Assembly: GCF_036417845.1 (NCBI RefSeq)
Contig: NC_089978.1
Location: 36,262,682 to 36,326,681 of the forward strand
Origin: Apteryx mantelli
Lineage: Eukaryota; Chordata; Aves; Apterygiformes; Apterygidae
Length of the DNA stretch: 64,000 nucleotides
Reading direction: 5' to 3'
Part shown: positions 1 to 12,075 of the stretch, piece by piece
Layout of the letters: every line of letters starts with the position of its first letter
How positions within the stretch are numbered: position 1 is the first letter of the stretch
Position numbers and translations under genes: made by a program
The notes under the pieces: generated by a model
Database searches by the model: none
Seen by the model: only the letters and a program-made list of their open reading frames with translations
What the model was told of the DNA's origin: nothing

Positions 1-546
1 AGAAACTACACTCTTACCCCCACGCTTATATTGTTCGTGTTCACCTTAATGAGATGGCTACAAATTGTTCAATATATGGGTGTTTCTGGACACATCCAGA
101 AACCAAAACATTCATTGCCTGAAAATTTGTAATAAGGGAAACTGAGGCAGTTGTTGTTCCCAGGCATGTTTTTAACGTATTTTGTCAAATTTATTTGTGG
201 ATTTAGCCCTGCACTGTCAGTATGTTACAACTGACAGTGAGTAACTGTCAGGTGGGACTGACTTCTGTTTGCTGCAGACTTTAAGCCTTCAGCTAGAGTT
301 TCAGAGATAAAATATTTTGTATCCCACTTCTAGTCTGCTACTACTTCCACCCCTGAAAATATGATCAGTTAGAAATATGCATCCTGGCTTGGGCTGCTTT
401 TATTTGATGATTCCATGCTGGGAAGATGGAACTGCATGCACTGCCAGCTTTTATATGCTGTAATGCATGTCTTTTGACAGCTGTATTAGAGTTTGCTCTA
501 AGCTAAGTGAGATTGGCTAACGTCTGTTCCTATTGTTGGAATTTAG

Positions 547-638
547 AGCTAGACAGCAGAGATGAGAAACAACTTCTAGAGCTTGCCTTAGAAGAGAAGG
601 AAACCCTTGATAAAAAAATCAACACACTGTGCAGAAAG
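547..638 (+). CDS. MTRF1: MTRF1 coding exon (first in window)
   Basis: Acceptor AG at 545-546, donor GTGAGC at 639. Two bases complete a split codon, then 30 codons begin [20 protein letters not shown]; ends in phase 0. This is the tail of the N-terminal coiled helical domain. Nothing coding is visible in 1-546, which reads as intron. Confidence 0.9.
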
Positions 639-3600
639 GTGAGCCTGAAGTGCAATTATACAGCTTTGTAAATAAAAACATCAGAAAAATGCTCCTTTGT
701 GATCTTAACAACAACCTATGACACGTGTGTTAATGAATCGGAAGTCCAGCTTCTTATATTCCTCCTGAAAGGATGTGGCAACATTAATTATTAGTAAACC
801 TCTTACTGACAAATGCGTCTTAGAAGCCTGTTATTTTAGTCATTTTTGTTTACTTGCTTGTCTGTCTCCAGATGCTGAAGGAGATAAAAATAAAAACAAA
901 ACTGTGAATCTATGCTATTGAGACCTGACGTGACATCCTAGTAACTGTTCATGGCAGTAGAGTGTACGTTCTTGAAAAGGTTTCTGATTGAAACTTTCAA
1001 TCTTTAATTTTCTTTTCAGCTGACAGCACCCCCTAAGTGGGGAAATTAATTACAAACAGAGAAGCTGAACAGATTGAGTAGAAAGCTCTGTGTTTGGGCT
1101 CATTTCTATGTTCAGATTAAGATAATAGGAAATAGAATCTTATGAAAAATAAGATCAATGTTTGTGTGGGAAAAAAAAAAAAAAGGCTGGTTTATAGCTA
1201 ATAACTTCATGTTCATAAGTAGTTGGGGCTGGAGTGGGTTACCTGACATATGGTTTTGTGGGATCAAATTTTCAGCTAGCTTCCCTGTGGATGCACCAAC
1301 AGATCGCATTTCCACACTGACTGCACTGAGCTGCAATAACCATTAGAAAGTTTTTACCCCTAGTTACTAGTTTACCAATAGAAATTTGTGGGTTTGTGTG
1401 CTCAAGCTACAGTATTTGCAAAGGTTGGCTATAAATTTGATTAGAAGGAGATACAGAGTCATGAAGCAGATAGTGACATTCTTTTTTTTCCCCCTTTTCA
1501 GCTTTTCCAGATTCTAGTGCCGAAAGAAAAGTATGATGGAAGTCCTGTCATATTAGAAGTGACAGCTGGCAGAACAACTGGAGGTCAGAAAATCCCCACA
1601 GTAAAGATTGCTTGAAACCTTCATCTAACTTTTTAAGGCTCTTATGGGTTATTCTTAATGTATTTTTACACTTTAATGATATAAAATAGCACTGTCTAAA
1701 GAAGAGTATTAATCTATCTAATGACCATGGTTAGAGTTGCAGTTAAATCTAAAAAGTGGTGGCTGCTATTTTATGATCTGCTATTTATGTTGTAGTGCCT
1801 TTATATTTTTAGGTGACATCTGCCAACAGTTCACTAAAGAAATGTTTGAGATGTACCAGAACTATGCGGACTATAAATGTTGGACCTTTGACATTCTGAA
1901 CTATATGCCGGCTGAGATAGGTACAGTAATTCTTCAGATACTTCTCCAAGATGACTAAATTAAAAGCTGTGTTTTTGTGCTATATTTATCACACATTATT
2001 TGTCTCTATAGGTGGGTTGCATCATGCAGCTGCTCAAATTTCGGGAGATGATGTGTACAGGCATCTGAAATATGAAGGAGGGACACATCGAGTCCAGCGA
2101 ATCCCTGAGACAGGCCTATCATCAAGAATGCAGCGTATTCACACTGGGACAATGTCAGTTATTGTTCTCCCTCAGCCAGAGGAGGTAAACTGTTAATCAG
2201 GGCAACAAGGAGGTGTTTCCCTGCTCATCCATTTTGGCAGTGGAGTAGGTGTTATTTAAAACCATGTTACTGTTACTGTTTTGGGATTTTATTGGTACCC
2301 AAGCGCTTTGTGCAAGTCTGAGCAAGTAAACCACAAGCTCAGGCAATAGTCCTTGGCTCTGTGTCTAGCTAAATGGTTCCTTACATTTACATGTTTAATG
2401 TTTAAATGGATCATCAGAAGCGACTTTGCAGAGATTTGCTCTTACCTGAAGTGGAAAGTAAATCAATGATCATTTTGTTAAGCATTCCAGCCCCAACGCT
2501 TAAAAAACTGACTTGCTAGGAGTAACCCAATTTTAAATTATGTAATGTATTGAGACAGGGAATATATCCAAAGAAGTGTTTGATGTTGCATAGTAATGTG
2601 ACTCAGCAGGGCCTTTTGGTTGGATTTTTTTCCTTTTTTTCATTTAAATTATTGGTGTCCTCTGCTAAATCAAGGACAGTATGCTTTGCATTTGAATGGG
2701 TGTGTTGGCCAGTCTTTCTGAGATCTCACAGATACTCAACCAGCAATTTAAACACAAAATAACCAAAACCAGATCTGGTAGGTTTTCCCAGCAAGTTCTC
2801 CTGCTTCCCTGTAATGCTTTCCTTGCAACATTGTTCAGATCTGAATGTTCCTTTCCCATCCACCAAGCTCAAACTATGGTCCAGGTCATCATGGACTCAT
2901 ATTTCCAGTGCTGCAATCCTTTCTTGGACCTGGATACACCCAGTTTTCCTCAGTTAGATGTTTTCAAGCACTGCTGTAAAAATCATTCAGGCTTGACTCG
3001 TTGAACAAGATCCTGGCACTGCTGGTTAGTAGTTGTGTTTGGTGATTTGCTTTGTTTGGTATTTTTCACTTTCCTTACCAAAGCTGGTTTTACAAAAACT
3101 TTTTTTTATGCCCCCTCCCCTTGTTTTGTGAAGAACCTGTAGTACAGCTCAAAAAAAAAAGTGAAATACTTGAAGTATTACATGCTTTGCAGACAGAGAT
3201 GTTTGCTGTTTCATTTCTTTTAAGTATAATAATTCTTTTAAGTATAATAGTTTAAGTATAATAATTACAGTTGTAGGGGAGTAATTTTGGGAGAGAAGTG
3301 AGAGTATAATTGAAAAGATGTTCAAAAATGTACTAGGGTGAACAGAAAGTAATGATTCGGTTTGATTCTAGGTCGATATTAAAGTGGATCCCAAAGATTT
3401 GCGTATAGATACATTCAGGGCCAAAGGAGCAGGAGGGCAGCATGTTAACAAAACTGATAGCGCTGTGAGAATTGTGCACCTTCCCACAGGTAAGTCTAGT
3501 TGTATTTTGTACTTCTAATCACTTTCAAAATCTGTATCCTGAAATGAAAACTTATGATCCTGCAAGTTGCAGGGATTTTGTGGGTTTGGGCTCGATACTG

Positions 3601-6600
3601 AAAAAGGTAGTAACCCCTTCTCCTTCTGCCCATGTTCTAGCAAGGCAATGAGTGAGGAATATGTACCAGCAGCATGACGGTCAATATGCTGCTCTCATGC
3701 CAGTTTTGTCTTCAGAGTATCTGTTTAACAAAAGCAGAATGTCTTTGAGGAATGAAAGACAAAAAGGAGGGTGACAGGGACAGGATGGAAGGTGTAAATA
3801 CTTCCTGCTGAGTGCTCTGTGCCTTCAGCAGTAAGGGTCAGTGGCGACTGAGGGTGCACGTTGCCTGGCTGGAACCTGGGTAATCACAGAACTGAGAAGA
3901 AGGGAGACATGAGGATTTTCATTCGGTAGTAGATAAAACTATCCTATCTTGAGTGGGAAAGTGAAGGTATACTAATGGGAAGATAATGTCTGTGCTTGAC
4001 CACTCTGTCTTTCTCAGGATTTGTTTTTAATGAAATTCACTGGGCTACTATTTGTCTGGGTGCAGAATCATTTTGGGCACAAGAGATTCCAGTGCTGATG
4101 TGAAAACTGTTGTTTGCTGTATGGCTTTTTATTTCAAAAATAAATGTGAAATAAAAATAAATACTAATTATCTCTTTAAGGCCTTTTTATTGCTTTATTT
4201 CACTTTAAGTTTGTCCTGTATTGCTTTGACACCCTTCTCTGCTAGAATAATAAATTTTCCAGTCTCTAAGAGCTTTTCTAGACTAAGATGTTTAAAACCT
4301 GTGTTACACTCTTTTAAATGTGCTTCTGTGGACTATGCAAATTAAATTTTTAACATGAAATAGCTAATTGGAGTGAACTCCTGTTTTCTGGAGGCAATGT
4401 CAGGAACTTTTGTGCTTCATGAAATTGTAAAATCTCCCAGGCTTTTCTGTAGCACTGAACACACAAACCCCTGGTGGAGCTGAGAAGAGTTAAAAAATGT
4501 ACTAATGGTTTTTGACAGTGAGTTCAAATGGCTTTTTATTTTGCAGCTGACAGGCCTACAAGCAAGTGCTTTAGAAGGTTTCATTTGCCTAATGTGTTAG
4601 ATTTAATTTTGTTTGTTTGTTTTTTGTTATAATGGTCCTTTGATCTGTGCTCTCTTAAATTCTTCTACAAAGGACTAACAGTTGAGTGTCAGCAGGAGCG
4701 ATCACAACAAATGAACAGAGAAATAGCTCTGCGGACACTGAGAGCTAAGCTGTACCAGCAGATCATTGAAAAACAACTAAGTCAAGAGCAGAGTGCCAGA
4801 AAACTGCAGGTGAGAACATGTGATTAATGACATCTAAGGGGGGTGCTATGTTATAGTTTTGTTGCTGATCATGACAGTGGCAGAGCATGTGGGTGTGTGT
4901 GTCAAACCAGGTGTGCTTACAAAGGAGAATCTTCTGTATTAAGATGCAAGTCTGCTTTAAAATAGTAAGTCTGTTTTTTACTTACCCCAGTTAACCCTAG
5001 CGTATACTTCTCAGGTAATGGAAAAAGAGTTTTTAGTGAGACTGTAGCTGTAATCATCAAAAAGCTAGCACACAACATCATGGGCTAACAACAGGGTCCT
5101 GGGCAATGTGCTCTATGTGACCCTGCTTGAGCAGGGGGATTGGACTGGATGATCTCCAGAGGTTCCTTCTAACCTCAACTGTTCTGTGTTGTAATGAATG
5201 TCTCTATTAAGTTCACATTTATACAATCAGAGCAGTAGTAAGGAGGGGGTTTTTTCAATGAAAATTAGGATAAGACGTCCTCAGAGCTGTGTTTTAATCT
5301 AAAACAGTTTTTGATAAGATCACACAAAAATAAGAGTATGTAAACAATCTTTCCACTTCACAGTTACCTAAGGTTATTATTTTCTATTGTTTAGGTAACC
5401 TTTTAAGGAAGAAACAACTTCCATAAAAGTTACCTAAAGTTACACTGCAGACTGTATTTTTCCCTGAAAATGTGCTATCATTCTTTTCCTATCCTTTGAA
5501 CATTTTGCTGTTTGCAGTGTAAACTTCTACAGTGATCAACAGAAATAAAAATACTTTAAAATAGTAGAATTTTTCCAGCTCAGCTATTTAATCACTAATT
5601 TCAGATTGTATTTAAGTGTATTGTTCTTGCAGACTAACTCAGTCATTGTGTTCCAGAATACATTAAATAAATTCTTTGTTTTGAAATATAAACGTGGGTG
5701 CAGATGAAAAAGCCTGTTGAATCAGACACCCATTTCTCCAAGAGTTTTCAGCATTTAGTTCTCCATTTTAATAAAGCAATCAATCAATCAGGCAACAAAG
5801 CTATATTTGGAATTCTCTTTTAAAACTTTTATATTTGATTGCACTCCTGCATTTGACCACTAGAGGACTACTGTTTGTATTTTTAATTTCCTCCTCTTTT
5901 GGTGTTAATTTCTGTCAGCCAAATATTAGTGTAACTGCTTTGCCACCCTTCTGTGTAGTACCTTTTGACTGTGCTACTTATATTATTAATGATGCCTACT
6001 CTCATTATCTTTGGTAGGCATTGCAACACCCCAAAAAAGAAAAGAACCATCTTACATGTTTGAACTAATGACACGTATAGATGTATGTATCTCTTGCCTT
6101 ACATGACTGTTGCGACTTAAGTAATTCTTCCAGCTACAGAGCTAGAAAAGCAAAAGTGCACTGGAGGATGTTAAAACTTGATCTGTGATATAGAATAGCA
6201 AATAACACAGTTTAATAGGAGCACAATTATCAGAATAAAATCTGAAGTCAGCGACCACTAGGTTTGTAGGTAGAACAGGTTGATCCATTAACGTTTATTC
6301 GAGACATGCTGCTTTATAAGAGATTCTTTTATTTTTAAAAAACGCAGCATAATAGAATTTTTTTGTTGCTGTTTTACAGTTGGGAACAAGAGCACAGTCA
6401 GAGAGAATTCGTACTTATAACTTCACTCAAGACAGAGTCACTGACCACAGGATCTCATATGATGCACGCAATATCAAGGTAATGGTCGTTCATGATAGCT
6501 TTAAAAGATAGATACCTGTGTGTACCATAAGCAGAAAAATTTAACCTTGTGAAAACAATTCAGAATGTATCAGGAAATTGGGTGACCAGCCATGCAGTAA

Positions 6601-7903
6601 CCAAACATCATAGACTTAGACAGCTTAAACTTTTTTTTCTGTCTTGGTGATGTGGTATGCTGTTAAAGATGACCTGCAAAGGAAATCCAATAACTGGCCT
6701 AGTTCTGTGTATATTTTTCTCCTACTGTGAATGAAAAGTGATCAAATATGTAGTCCTTGCTTGTGAACTCTGAGAGGCCCTTAGCCAAACTGGGCGAGTA
6801 GAATTTGAGATACTTGGAGCTTAGTGCAGCCAAAAAAAACCCTGACAAGAAGTTTTTTGTTTTTGTTTTAATTAAGCCACTGTCTCCTCCTCCCTTTAAT
6901 GTTAGAGGGAAGAAAGAAAAAAGCTTTTCTTTATGGTTGTCTTGTAAGCCACAGTTAAAGGAAACTGAGTGCTTTCATTTTAAGATTACCTAATGTTTTG
7001 AGTAAAATTCTACATATGATTTGAATCCCATATTTTCTACAAGGAAACAAATATCTAATAATGTATTTTTGTGTATTAAATTTATGGACAAAATTATGTT
7101 TTAAATTTTAGGACAAAATTTAGGATGACCCCTTTTTTTGGCTTAGGTTCCAGATTTACTGTAACCTTACTGTACCTTCAGAGAACACAGCATGCTGAAT
7201 ATGAAATGGTTCATATTTGATGAAGCAGTATATAGGTATACTAATATCATAATGGAGGAGAATGGGAAAAAGTTCTGTGATTGCATAAAAAACTATTTTT
7301 GTTAGTCCAGCTTTTAACTTATTTAGTGTTGGAAACTTGTGGAATTTCTTATTATTGAATAAAACTTTGGAGCAAAAAAATGTCCAACAAAAGTTAGTTA
7401 AGCTTTGCTTGTAAAAGAAACCAGTTCTTAGCATGGGCAACAATATTGGAACTAGGTCCTTCAGTCCCCAATTGTTCTTGCTAAGGGAAAATTCATGTAA
7501 ATGCATAGGTAACGATAGCATGTCAAGGAGGCACCAATAGCTCCTTTTGTTGGTGCCAGCATCAATGTGCTTTTCAGAGGCAGCCAGCCAAAGCCGTGCT
7601 GCTGTGCACCATGCCGTGTTGCTTTCACTTGGGGGAGCTGCACAGACTGGCAAGTGGATGAGTTAAGATAAGACTCCAGGCAAAGTGTGTTCCAGGAACT
7701 CCTCTTTTGAGTAGTCAGCATTTCAAAATTATACTGGTGTACACTCAGTAATGCTTTTATCTGTTGTTATTTTTTCATAGGAAATTCTAAGTGGGAAAGA
7801 AGCACTGGATAAGCTAATCAACAGACTACTGGAGTTTGCGGAGGTAGAGGCTCTCACTGAATATCTAGAAAACTTGCAGTCTTTGGAAAGAGGAGGCTCC
7901 TGA
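547..7903 (+). CDS. MTRF1: MTRF1, mitochondrial translation release factor 1 (3' part, eight coding exons)
   Basis: Class I peptide chain release factor of mitochondria: it reads a stop codon in the ribosomal A site and triggers peptidyl-tRNA hydrolysis. Coding exons are 547-638, 1502-1583, 1813-1920, 2012-2184, 3372-3489, 4673-4809, 6380-6478 and 7781-7903; all junctions are GT-AG and all phases join, giving 309 residues plus TGA. The sequence shows the PCRF domain ([13 protein letters not shown], 1547-1583 and into the next exon), the codon-recognition loop PETGLS (2104-2121), the catalytic GAGGQHVN loop (GGQ 3432-3440) and the C-terminal helix with [16 protein letters not shown] (from 6389). 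The six-residue PExGLS loop in place of the PxT tripeptide, and the close match to remembered human MTRF1, separate it from MTRF1L. The N-terminal third (mitochondrial targeting peptide, first coiled region) lies upstream of the window. In human cells mtRF1 has been shown to act on the AGA/AGG codons ending COX1 and ND6. Confidence 0.95.
1502..1583 (+). CDS. MTRF1: MTRF1 coding exon
   Basis: Pyrimidine-rich acceptor ends at 1501. The exon encodes [18 protein letters not shown] and then the start of the PCRF domain core (VTAGRTTGG). It ends after one base of a Gly codon. The donor is the weak GTCAGA; the better-looking GTAAAG about 20 bases on would break the frame into the next exon. Confidence 0.93.
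1813..1920 (+). CDS. MTRF1: MTRF1 coding exon
   Basis: Acceptor TTTTTAG ends at 1812. Encodes [20 protein letters not shown] and on to MPAEI, part of the PCRF domain. Starts by completing the split Gly codon and ends after one base; donor GTACAG at 1921. Confidence 0.95.
2012..2184 (+). CDS. MTRF1: MTRF1 coding exon with the codon-recognition loop
   Basis: Acceptor CTATAG ends at 2011. Encodes [20 protein letters not shown], then [11 protein letters not shown] and the decoding loop PETGLS at 2104-2121, followed by [20 protein letters not shown]. Ends in phase 0 before GTAAAC. The hexapeptide replaces the PxT tripeptide of ordinary RF1-type factors. Confidence 0.96.
3217..3266. repeat. Short tandem repeat, unit TTTAAGTATAAT, about three copies
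   Basis: Three imperfect direct copies (TTTTAAGTATAATAATTC, TTTTAAGTATAATAG, TTTAAGTATAATAATT) lie in the intron about 100 bases before the GGQ exon. No function is evident. Confidence 0.7.
3372..3489 (+). CDS. MTRF1: MTRF1 coding exon with catalytic GGQ
   Basis: Acceptor TTCTAG ends at 3371, donor GTAAGT at 3490. Encodes [20 protein letters not shown] then GGQ (3432-3440) and [19 protein letters not shown] enters the peptidyl transferase centre; its Gln is methylated in class I factors. Confidence 0.97.
4673..4809 (+). CDS. MTRF1: MTRF1 coding exon
   Basis: Acceptor ACAAAG ends at 4672; donor GTGAGA at 4810. Encodes [20 protein letters not shown] and the following basic amphipathic helix up to SARKLQ. 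Completes a split Gly codon and ends in phase 0. Confidence 0.96.
5092..5195 (+). mobile_element. CR1 LINE 3'-end fragment in an MTRF1 intron
   Basis: About 100 bases match the recalled CR1 3' end in sense orientation: GACCCTGCTTGAGCAGG, then TTGGACTGGATGATCTCCAG and AACCTCAACTGTTCTGTG. It has no coding part and lies between the exons ending at 4809 and starting at 6380. Confidence 0.85.
6380..6478 (+). CDS. MTRF1: MTRF1 coding exon
   Basis: Acceptor TTTTACAG ends at 6379, donor GTAATG at 6479; 33 complete codons. Encodes [20 protein letters not shown] and then [13 protein letters not shown], the conserved C-terminal signature of the RF1 family. Confidence 0.96.
7781..7903 (+). CDS. MTRF1: MTRF1 terminal coding exon
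   Basis: Acceptor TTTTCATAG ends at 7780. Forty codons ([20 protein letters not shown] and on to LERGGS), then TGA at 7901-7903. This is the variable C-terminal helix of the family. Confidence 0.94.
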   Translation, partial: EILSGKEALDKLINRLLEFAEVEALTEYLENLQSLERGGS

Positions 7904-7948
7904 AAACCTTGTGTACAGTTAAAGCAGAAATTTTGCCTTTAATAGCAA

Positions 7949-7954
7949 AATAAA
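7949..7954 (+). terminator. MTRF1: Probable MTRF1 polyadenylation signal
   Basis: AATAAA lies 46 bases after the stop codon, with a GT-rich stretch (TATGTGTGAT) near 8,010 suitable as a downstream element. It implies a very short 3' UTR. A second AATAAA at 9137-9142 could give a longer form. Confidence 0.6.
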
Positions 7955-10900
7955 ATGGATGCATTTGTTAGATGATAGCTTGGTTAAAATCTATGCCTCT
8001 ATCTTTCAGTATGTGTGATACGACCTTTTATATTTTGGCACGAATGAACTCAACGGGTTGAATTTATTACAGCTTCCCTAGCAGAAGAGAACAGTCTGGG
8101 AGTACTGTGTGCACCTACCTTCTCTCTGTCTTGGCAGTATGGCTTTGGTAGGCCAGACCCTCTCTTGACCGTATTGCAGCTGGACAGGTATAATGATGGA
8201 GCAGAAGAAATACCCTGCAGTGCATGTGGTGGGTCCCCTTCCCCCCCACTAAACTACATGGACACTGGGAATGGGAGATGTTCCTCTTCAGGTGAAAAAG
8301 CACCAAGCTTCCCTAACGCAGTCTAGAATCTGGCCTCATGAATCATACTTATTTCTATCCATCCACTGAGTGAGCTCCTTAAATGTAGTCTTTTGAATAA
8401 TTGTATTACTATGTCCTTTTTTTTGGGGGGGGTGGGGAGGGGAATGAGTATACAAAAGCAAAGGTAGCAATCTGGAGAAGAGTCCAGAATCTTAAGTGAT
8501 ATGCCTTTCAGCCATCTTGCAGTCATACTTGGGCCAGTTAAGGGTGGGTCTGGACCTCATGCTGCAATATAATGTAAAAAAACCCCTTTATCTAGCTTCA
8601 AATTAGGCTGACAAATTTCTGGAAGGAGTTTAGTAATGGTAATAGGTAGCTTCCTGCTTCTCAACAGAGAAAATGAACTCATAGTAGAGTTGTATAATAG
8701 CAAATAAGATAATTATGGAATTCACCTAATTCCTGCCTGGATACTTCTGTGAATGTGTGCTGTAACTGAGGGCCAGCCAGATATCTTCAGAGCAGTTGTC
8801 TTTAATAGAACTTGCATCCATGTTTTCACCTAAGCACATATTGTGCAACCTGCTTACAGCCACGTGTGCGTAGGCAGTCAGTAGTCACATGCAGTGATTC
8901 AGGAATACTCACATGTTTAACATTACACAAAAATATGTAACTGCATTGCTCAATTGGGCTAACTTGCTAGATGAATGTGTTCTCCTTTTATGCTGTTATT
9001 CCCAAATTGTGCTGTGAAACTGCTCTTTTTTTTCTGTACGGTCTTTTGAAAGTGAGGACTTAATTCATTGTTGTATTCACACATTTTTGTAATCAGGAAT
9101 AATACAGGATTGAAAAAATGTCCATGTATTTTAACAAATAAATTATTTCAATACTCCATTCTTCTAAATTAAGCATATTTTTACTACTGTATTTATAACA
9201 AATAATAATTTTTTCTTTTAACTTTATTCAGATATGTTAAGAAATGCAGAGTTTGCACCAGTAAGAAAGCAGGAAAACTCTACTCAGTTTCCCAGTTCTG
9301 GAATTATTTTCAATTCTGGTGTATTTGCACATTCTTATCAGCAAATTTTGTTGGTGAATTTTTGACTTGCTTCTAACACTTAATTACAAAATTTTTTTTT
9401 TTAATTCATAGCTTTGTAAGTCAATCAGGAAATGTAATATTATGTGACTTAGTCATTTGCACATTTGAACATTGACTACTCACAGGAAACAGTTCAAAAG
9501 AAAAAATACGTGCAGGAGGATACAAAACTCAGTTATATTTATGTGGTGCTGACAGACTGGCAATAACTAATATGATCAGCTGTTGTAGGAGAGTATTCAG
9601 TTAACATGCTTCTTCAATTAACATGCTGCTTTAACTCACTTTCCAAATCAATTATTGTTGCAAATATTATGCAAATCAATTTATTTTACTAATTGCGTAT
9701 CTTGAACAGTCTTAGAAATTTCTTGTAAAGTGAGCGTTTAAAATGATCAGATTCTACGCCTAGTATTAATGCTTATGAAGAACTCTCTAGAATTACTTTT
9801 AAAAATGAGCCTCACTTATGTTATTGGAAGGGAGAGATGGCAACGTTCTCACTTTGCAGGAGTACTTGTGACTAAGTTGATTAATTTTCTTTAGCCCTTC
9901 TTTGTTGTTGATTTTTCTGTGCACAGTGATGAGGAAGAGGAAAGCAGAAGAGAGCTCTACTCTGCTACTTAATTTCTGATGTCCTCAATGCAAGCACTGA
10001 AGTTTGTCAGCTAAACCCTTTCTCCCAGCTCGTTCCAGGGCATTCTGAAGGATCTTTGTCTTAATATCCCACAATTGCTTATACCTGAATATGAGACAGC
10101 AAAATTACAGTGTTGTGCTCAGTTGCGACAGAGACTTTGTACAGAACACTTCTGCTTCTACTGGAGGTCATTGGCTGCAACATTCGGTTTTACAAAAAGC
10201 AGATATATTTGCTTCTCCTGTCCAAAGTATTATTTGAAACCATATTTTATTCCAAGTTCTTCCACCTCAGCGTTTGTACTTGTGGGAGGGATGCAGGGGT
10301 ATAGCTGTGCCATTTAGGAAGCATTTTCAAGATGGAATACTCTAAACTTGGGTTTCAGTTCCTACAAGCAACCTTGATTTTCAGCAGCGGTGAGCAGCTT
10401 ATAATGCCCATTAGCTAATGCCCAGCATCTAGTAATGCAGTCCCTGTTGCCAAGTCTGCAGGTGGCTTAAATCTGTCAAATTACACTACTAGCAGAAAAA
10501 ATGGTGATCCCAAAATACAGGGATAAAAGGAAAATGGCTACTCAGAAGGCATCATATAGCTTCTTGAGACAGCACTGCTGTTCATAGTGGAACAGAGCTC
10601 AAACTGTTGTTTGATAGAAACAGCCTTACCCCACAGCTTCACATTTGATTATAAAATAGGGTGACAACAAACAGAACAAAATACTTGCTTTAACACCTGC
10701 TGGTCTGGCTTCCTTTCACAATCATGAATGTACATAACCCAGACCTTTCATGCTGATGTAACGCTGTAACTGATAAGAGTCACCAACTTTATCTTTCTGC
10801 TCTTCAACTCCTGTTGATTTGCATGAAACATAATTCCTGCCTTGACTTTCTCTCTTCTTCTCTCTCAGCATAGACATGTTGAGGTCTACAGAGTGGCAGT

Positions 10901-11431
10901 GCCTCACCCAGTAAAGAAGGAAACCAGAGGAAAGCTGCACCTGGGAGTAGTCCTGGTGCTAAAGACACCAGCTGAGCTTGTGAACCCTGAAAGCATGTGG
11001 GCTGAGTCATGCTAGGGATCATACAACTATTGTAGCAATTATCTCATAAAATTTCTTTGCAATGGATGAGGAGAGAGTAGGAATTGTCTGATTAAAGCCT
11101 CATAAGGCAAGACAATTTGATGATAAGGAAAGCATAAAATAAAATCTTTCAAACCATATGTCACCTTGTCATTTATCAGACTTTACAGGATTCCAACATT
11201 TTTGAGCTTAAATCTTCTTTCAGCTAAGTGGAAGTGGCTTACTTCTGTTTTGCTGAATCCCAGCTCATTAGCAACAACTGTCCCTTCAAAACCCAGTTGC
11301 TTGCCAAGTTCTCAGACAGATTTCAGGTTATCATCAACCATATCCTAGTCTCAAAGGAACTAGCATTGTATCAGGAAAAGTTATGTCATGCATATGTATC
11401 CAAGTCAAGGAGCGGCTCATTTGCTGTATTA

Positions 11432-12075
11432 CACAGAGTCACAGAATCATTGAGGTTGGAAGGGACCTCTGGAAATCATCTAAGTCCAACCCCCCTGCTC
11501 AAGCAGTGTCACCTAGAGCACGTTGCCAGGATTGCGTCCAGATGGTTTTTGAATATCTCCAAGCATGGAGACTCCACAACCTCTCTGGGCAACCTGTCAC
11601 AGTGCTCTGTCACCCTCACAGCAAAGAAGTTTTTCCTCATGTTCAGACAGAACTTCCTGTGTTTCAGTTTGTGCCCGTTGCCTCTTGTCCTGTCACTGGG
11701 CACCACTGAGAAGAGTCTGACTCCGTTGTCTTGACATCCCCCGTTTAGATATTGGTATACATTGATAATATCCCCTCTCAGTCTTCTCCAGGCTAAACAG
11801 GCCCAGCTCTCTCAGCCTCTCCTCATATTAGAGATGCTTCTGTCCCCTAATCATCTTTGTAGTCTTCTGCTGGACTTGCTCCAGTAGTGCCACATCCCTC
11901 TTGTACTGGGGAGCCCAGAACTGGACGCAGTACTCCAGATGTGGCCTCACCAGGGCTGAGTAGAGGGGGAGAATCACCTCCCTCCACCTGCTGGCAACAC
12001 TCTTCCTGATGCACCCCAGGATACCATTGGCCTTCTTGGCCACAAGGGCACATTGCTGCCTCATGGCTCATATTG
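11432..12075 (-). mobile_element. 5'-truncated CR1 LINE (minus strand)
   Basis: Read on the minus strand, the segment carries the end of the CR1 reverse transcriptase frame (12064 to about 11831: [20 protein letters not shown], then [20 protein letters not shown]), followed by the 3' UTR and the CR1 terminus built on ATTCTGTG-type octamers (near 11432-11452). The frame stops at TAA after RGQKHL, where CR1 normally continues with [11 protein letters not shown], so the copy is inactive. Both the 5' truncation and the octamer end are typical of CR1 insertion, which makes no clear target duplication. Confidence 0.95.

Noticed and set aside
5363-5440. Inverted copies of GTTACCTAA
   Set aside because: A 9-bp stem with a 19-base loop and a third direct copy nearby in AT-rich intron; too weak to interpret.
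7156-7653. 165-codon antisense frame inside an MTRF1 intron
   Set aside because: No domain or family likeness, an AT-rich composition giving Phe/Leu/Lys/Ile, and placement within an intron; most likely chance.
547-7903. Identification as MTRF1L instead of MTRF1
   Set aside because: The decoding loop is PETGLS with the two-residue insertion specific to mtRF1, and the gene lies next to WBP4 as human MTRF1 does.
11228-11734. 168-codon frame, plus strand
   Set aside because: Its second half is the antisense of the CR1 3' UTR, and the first half has no recognisable domain.
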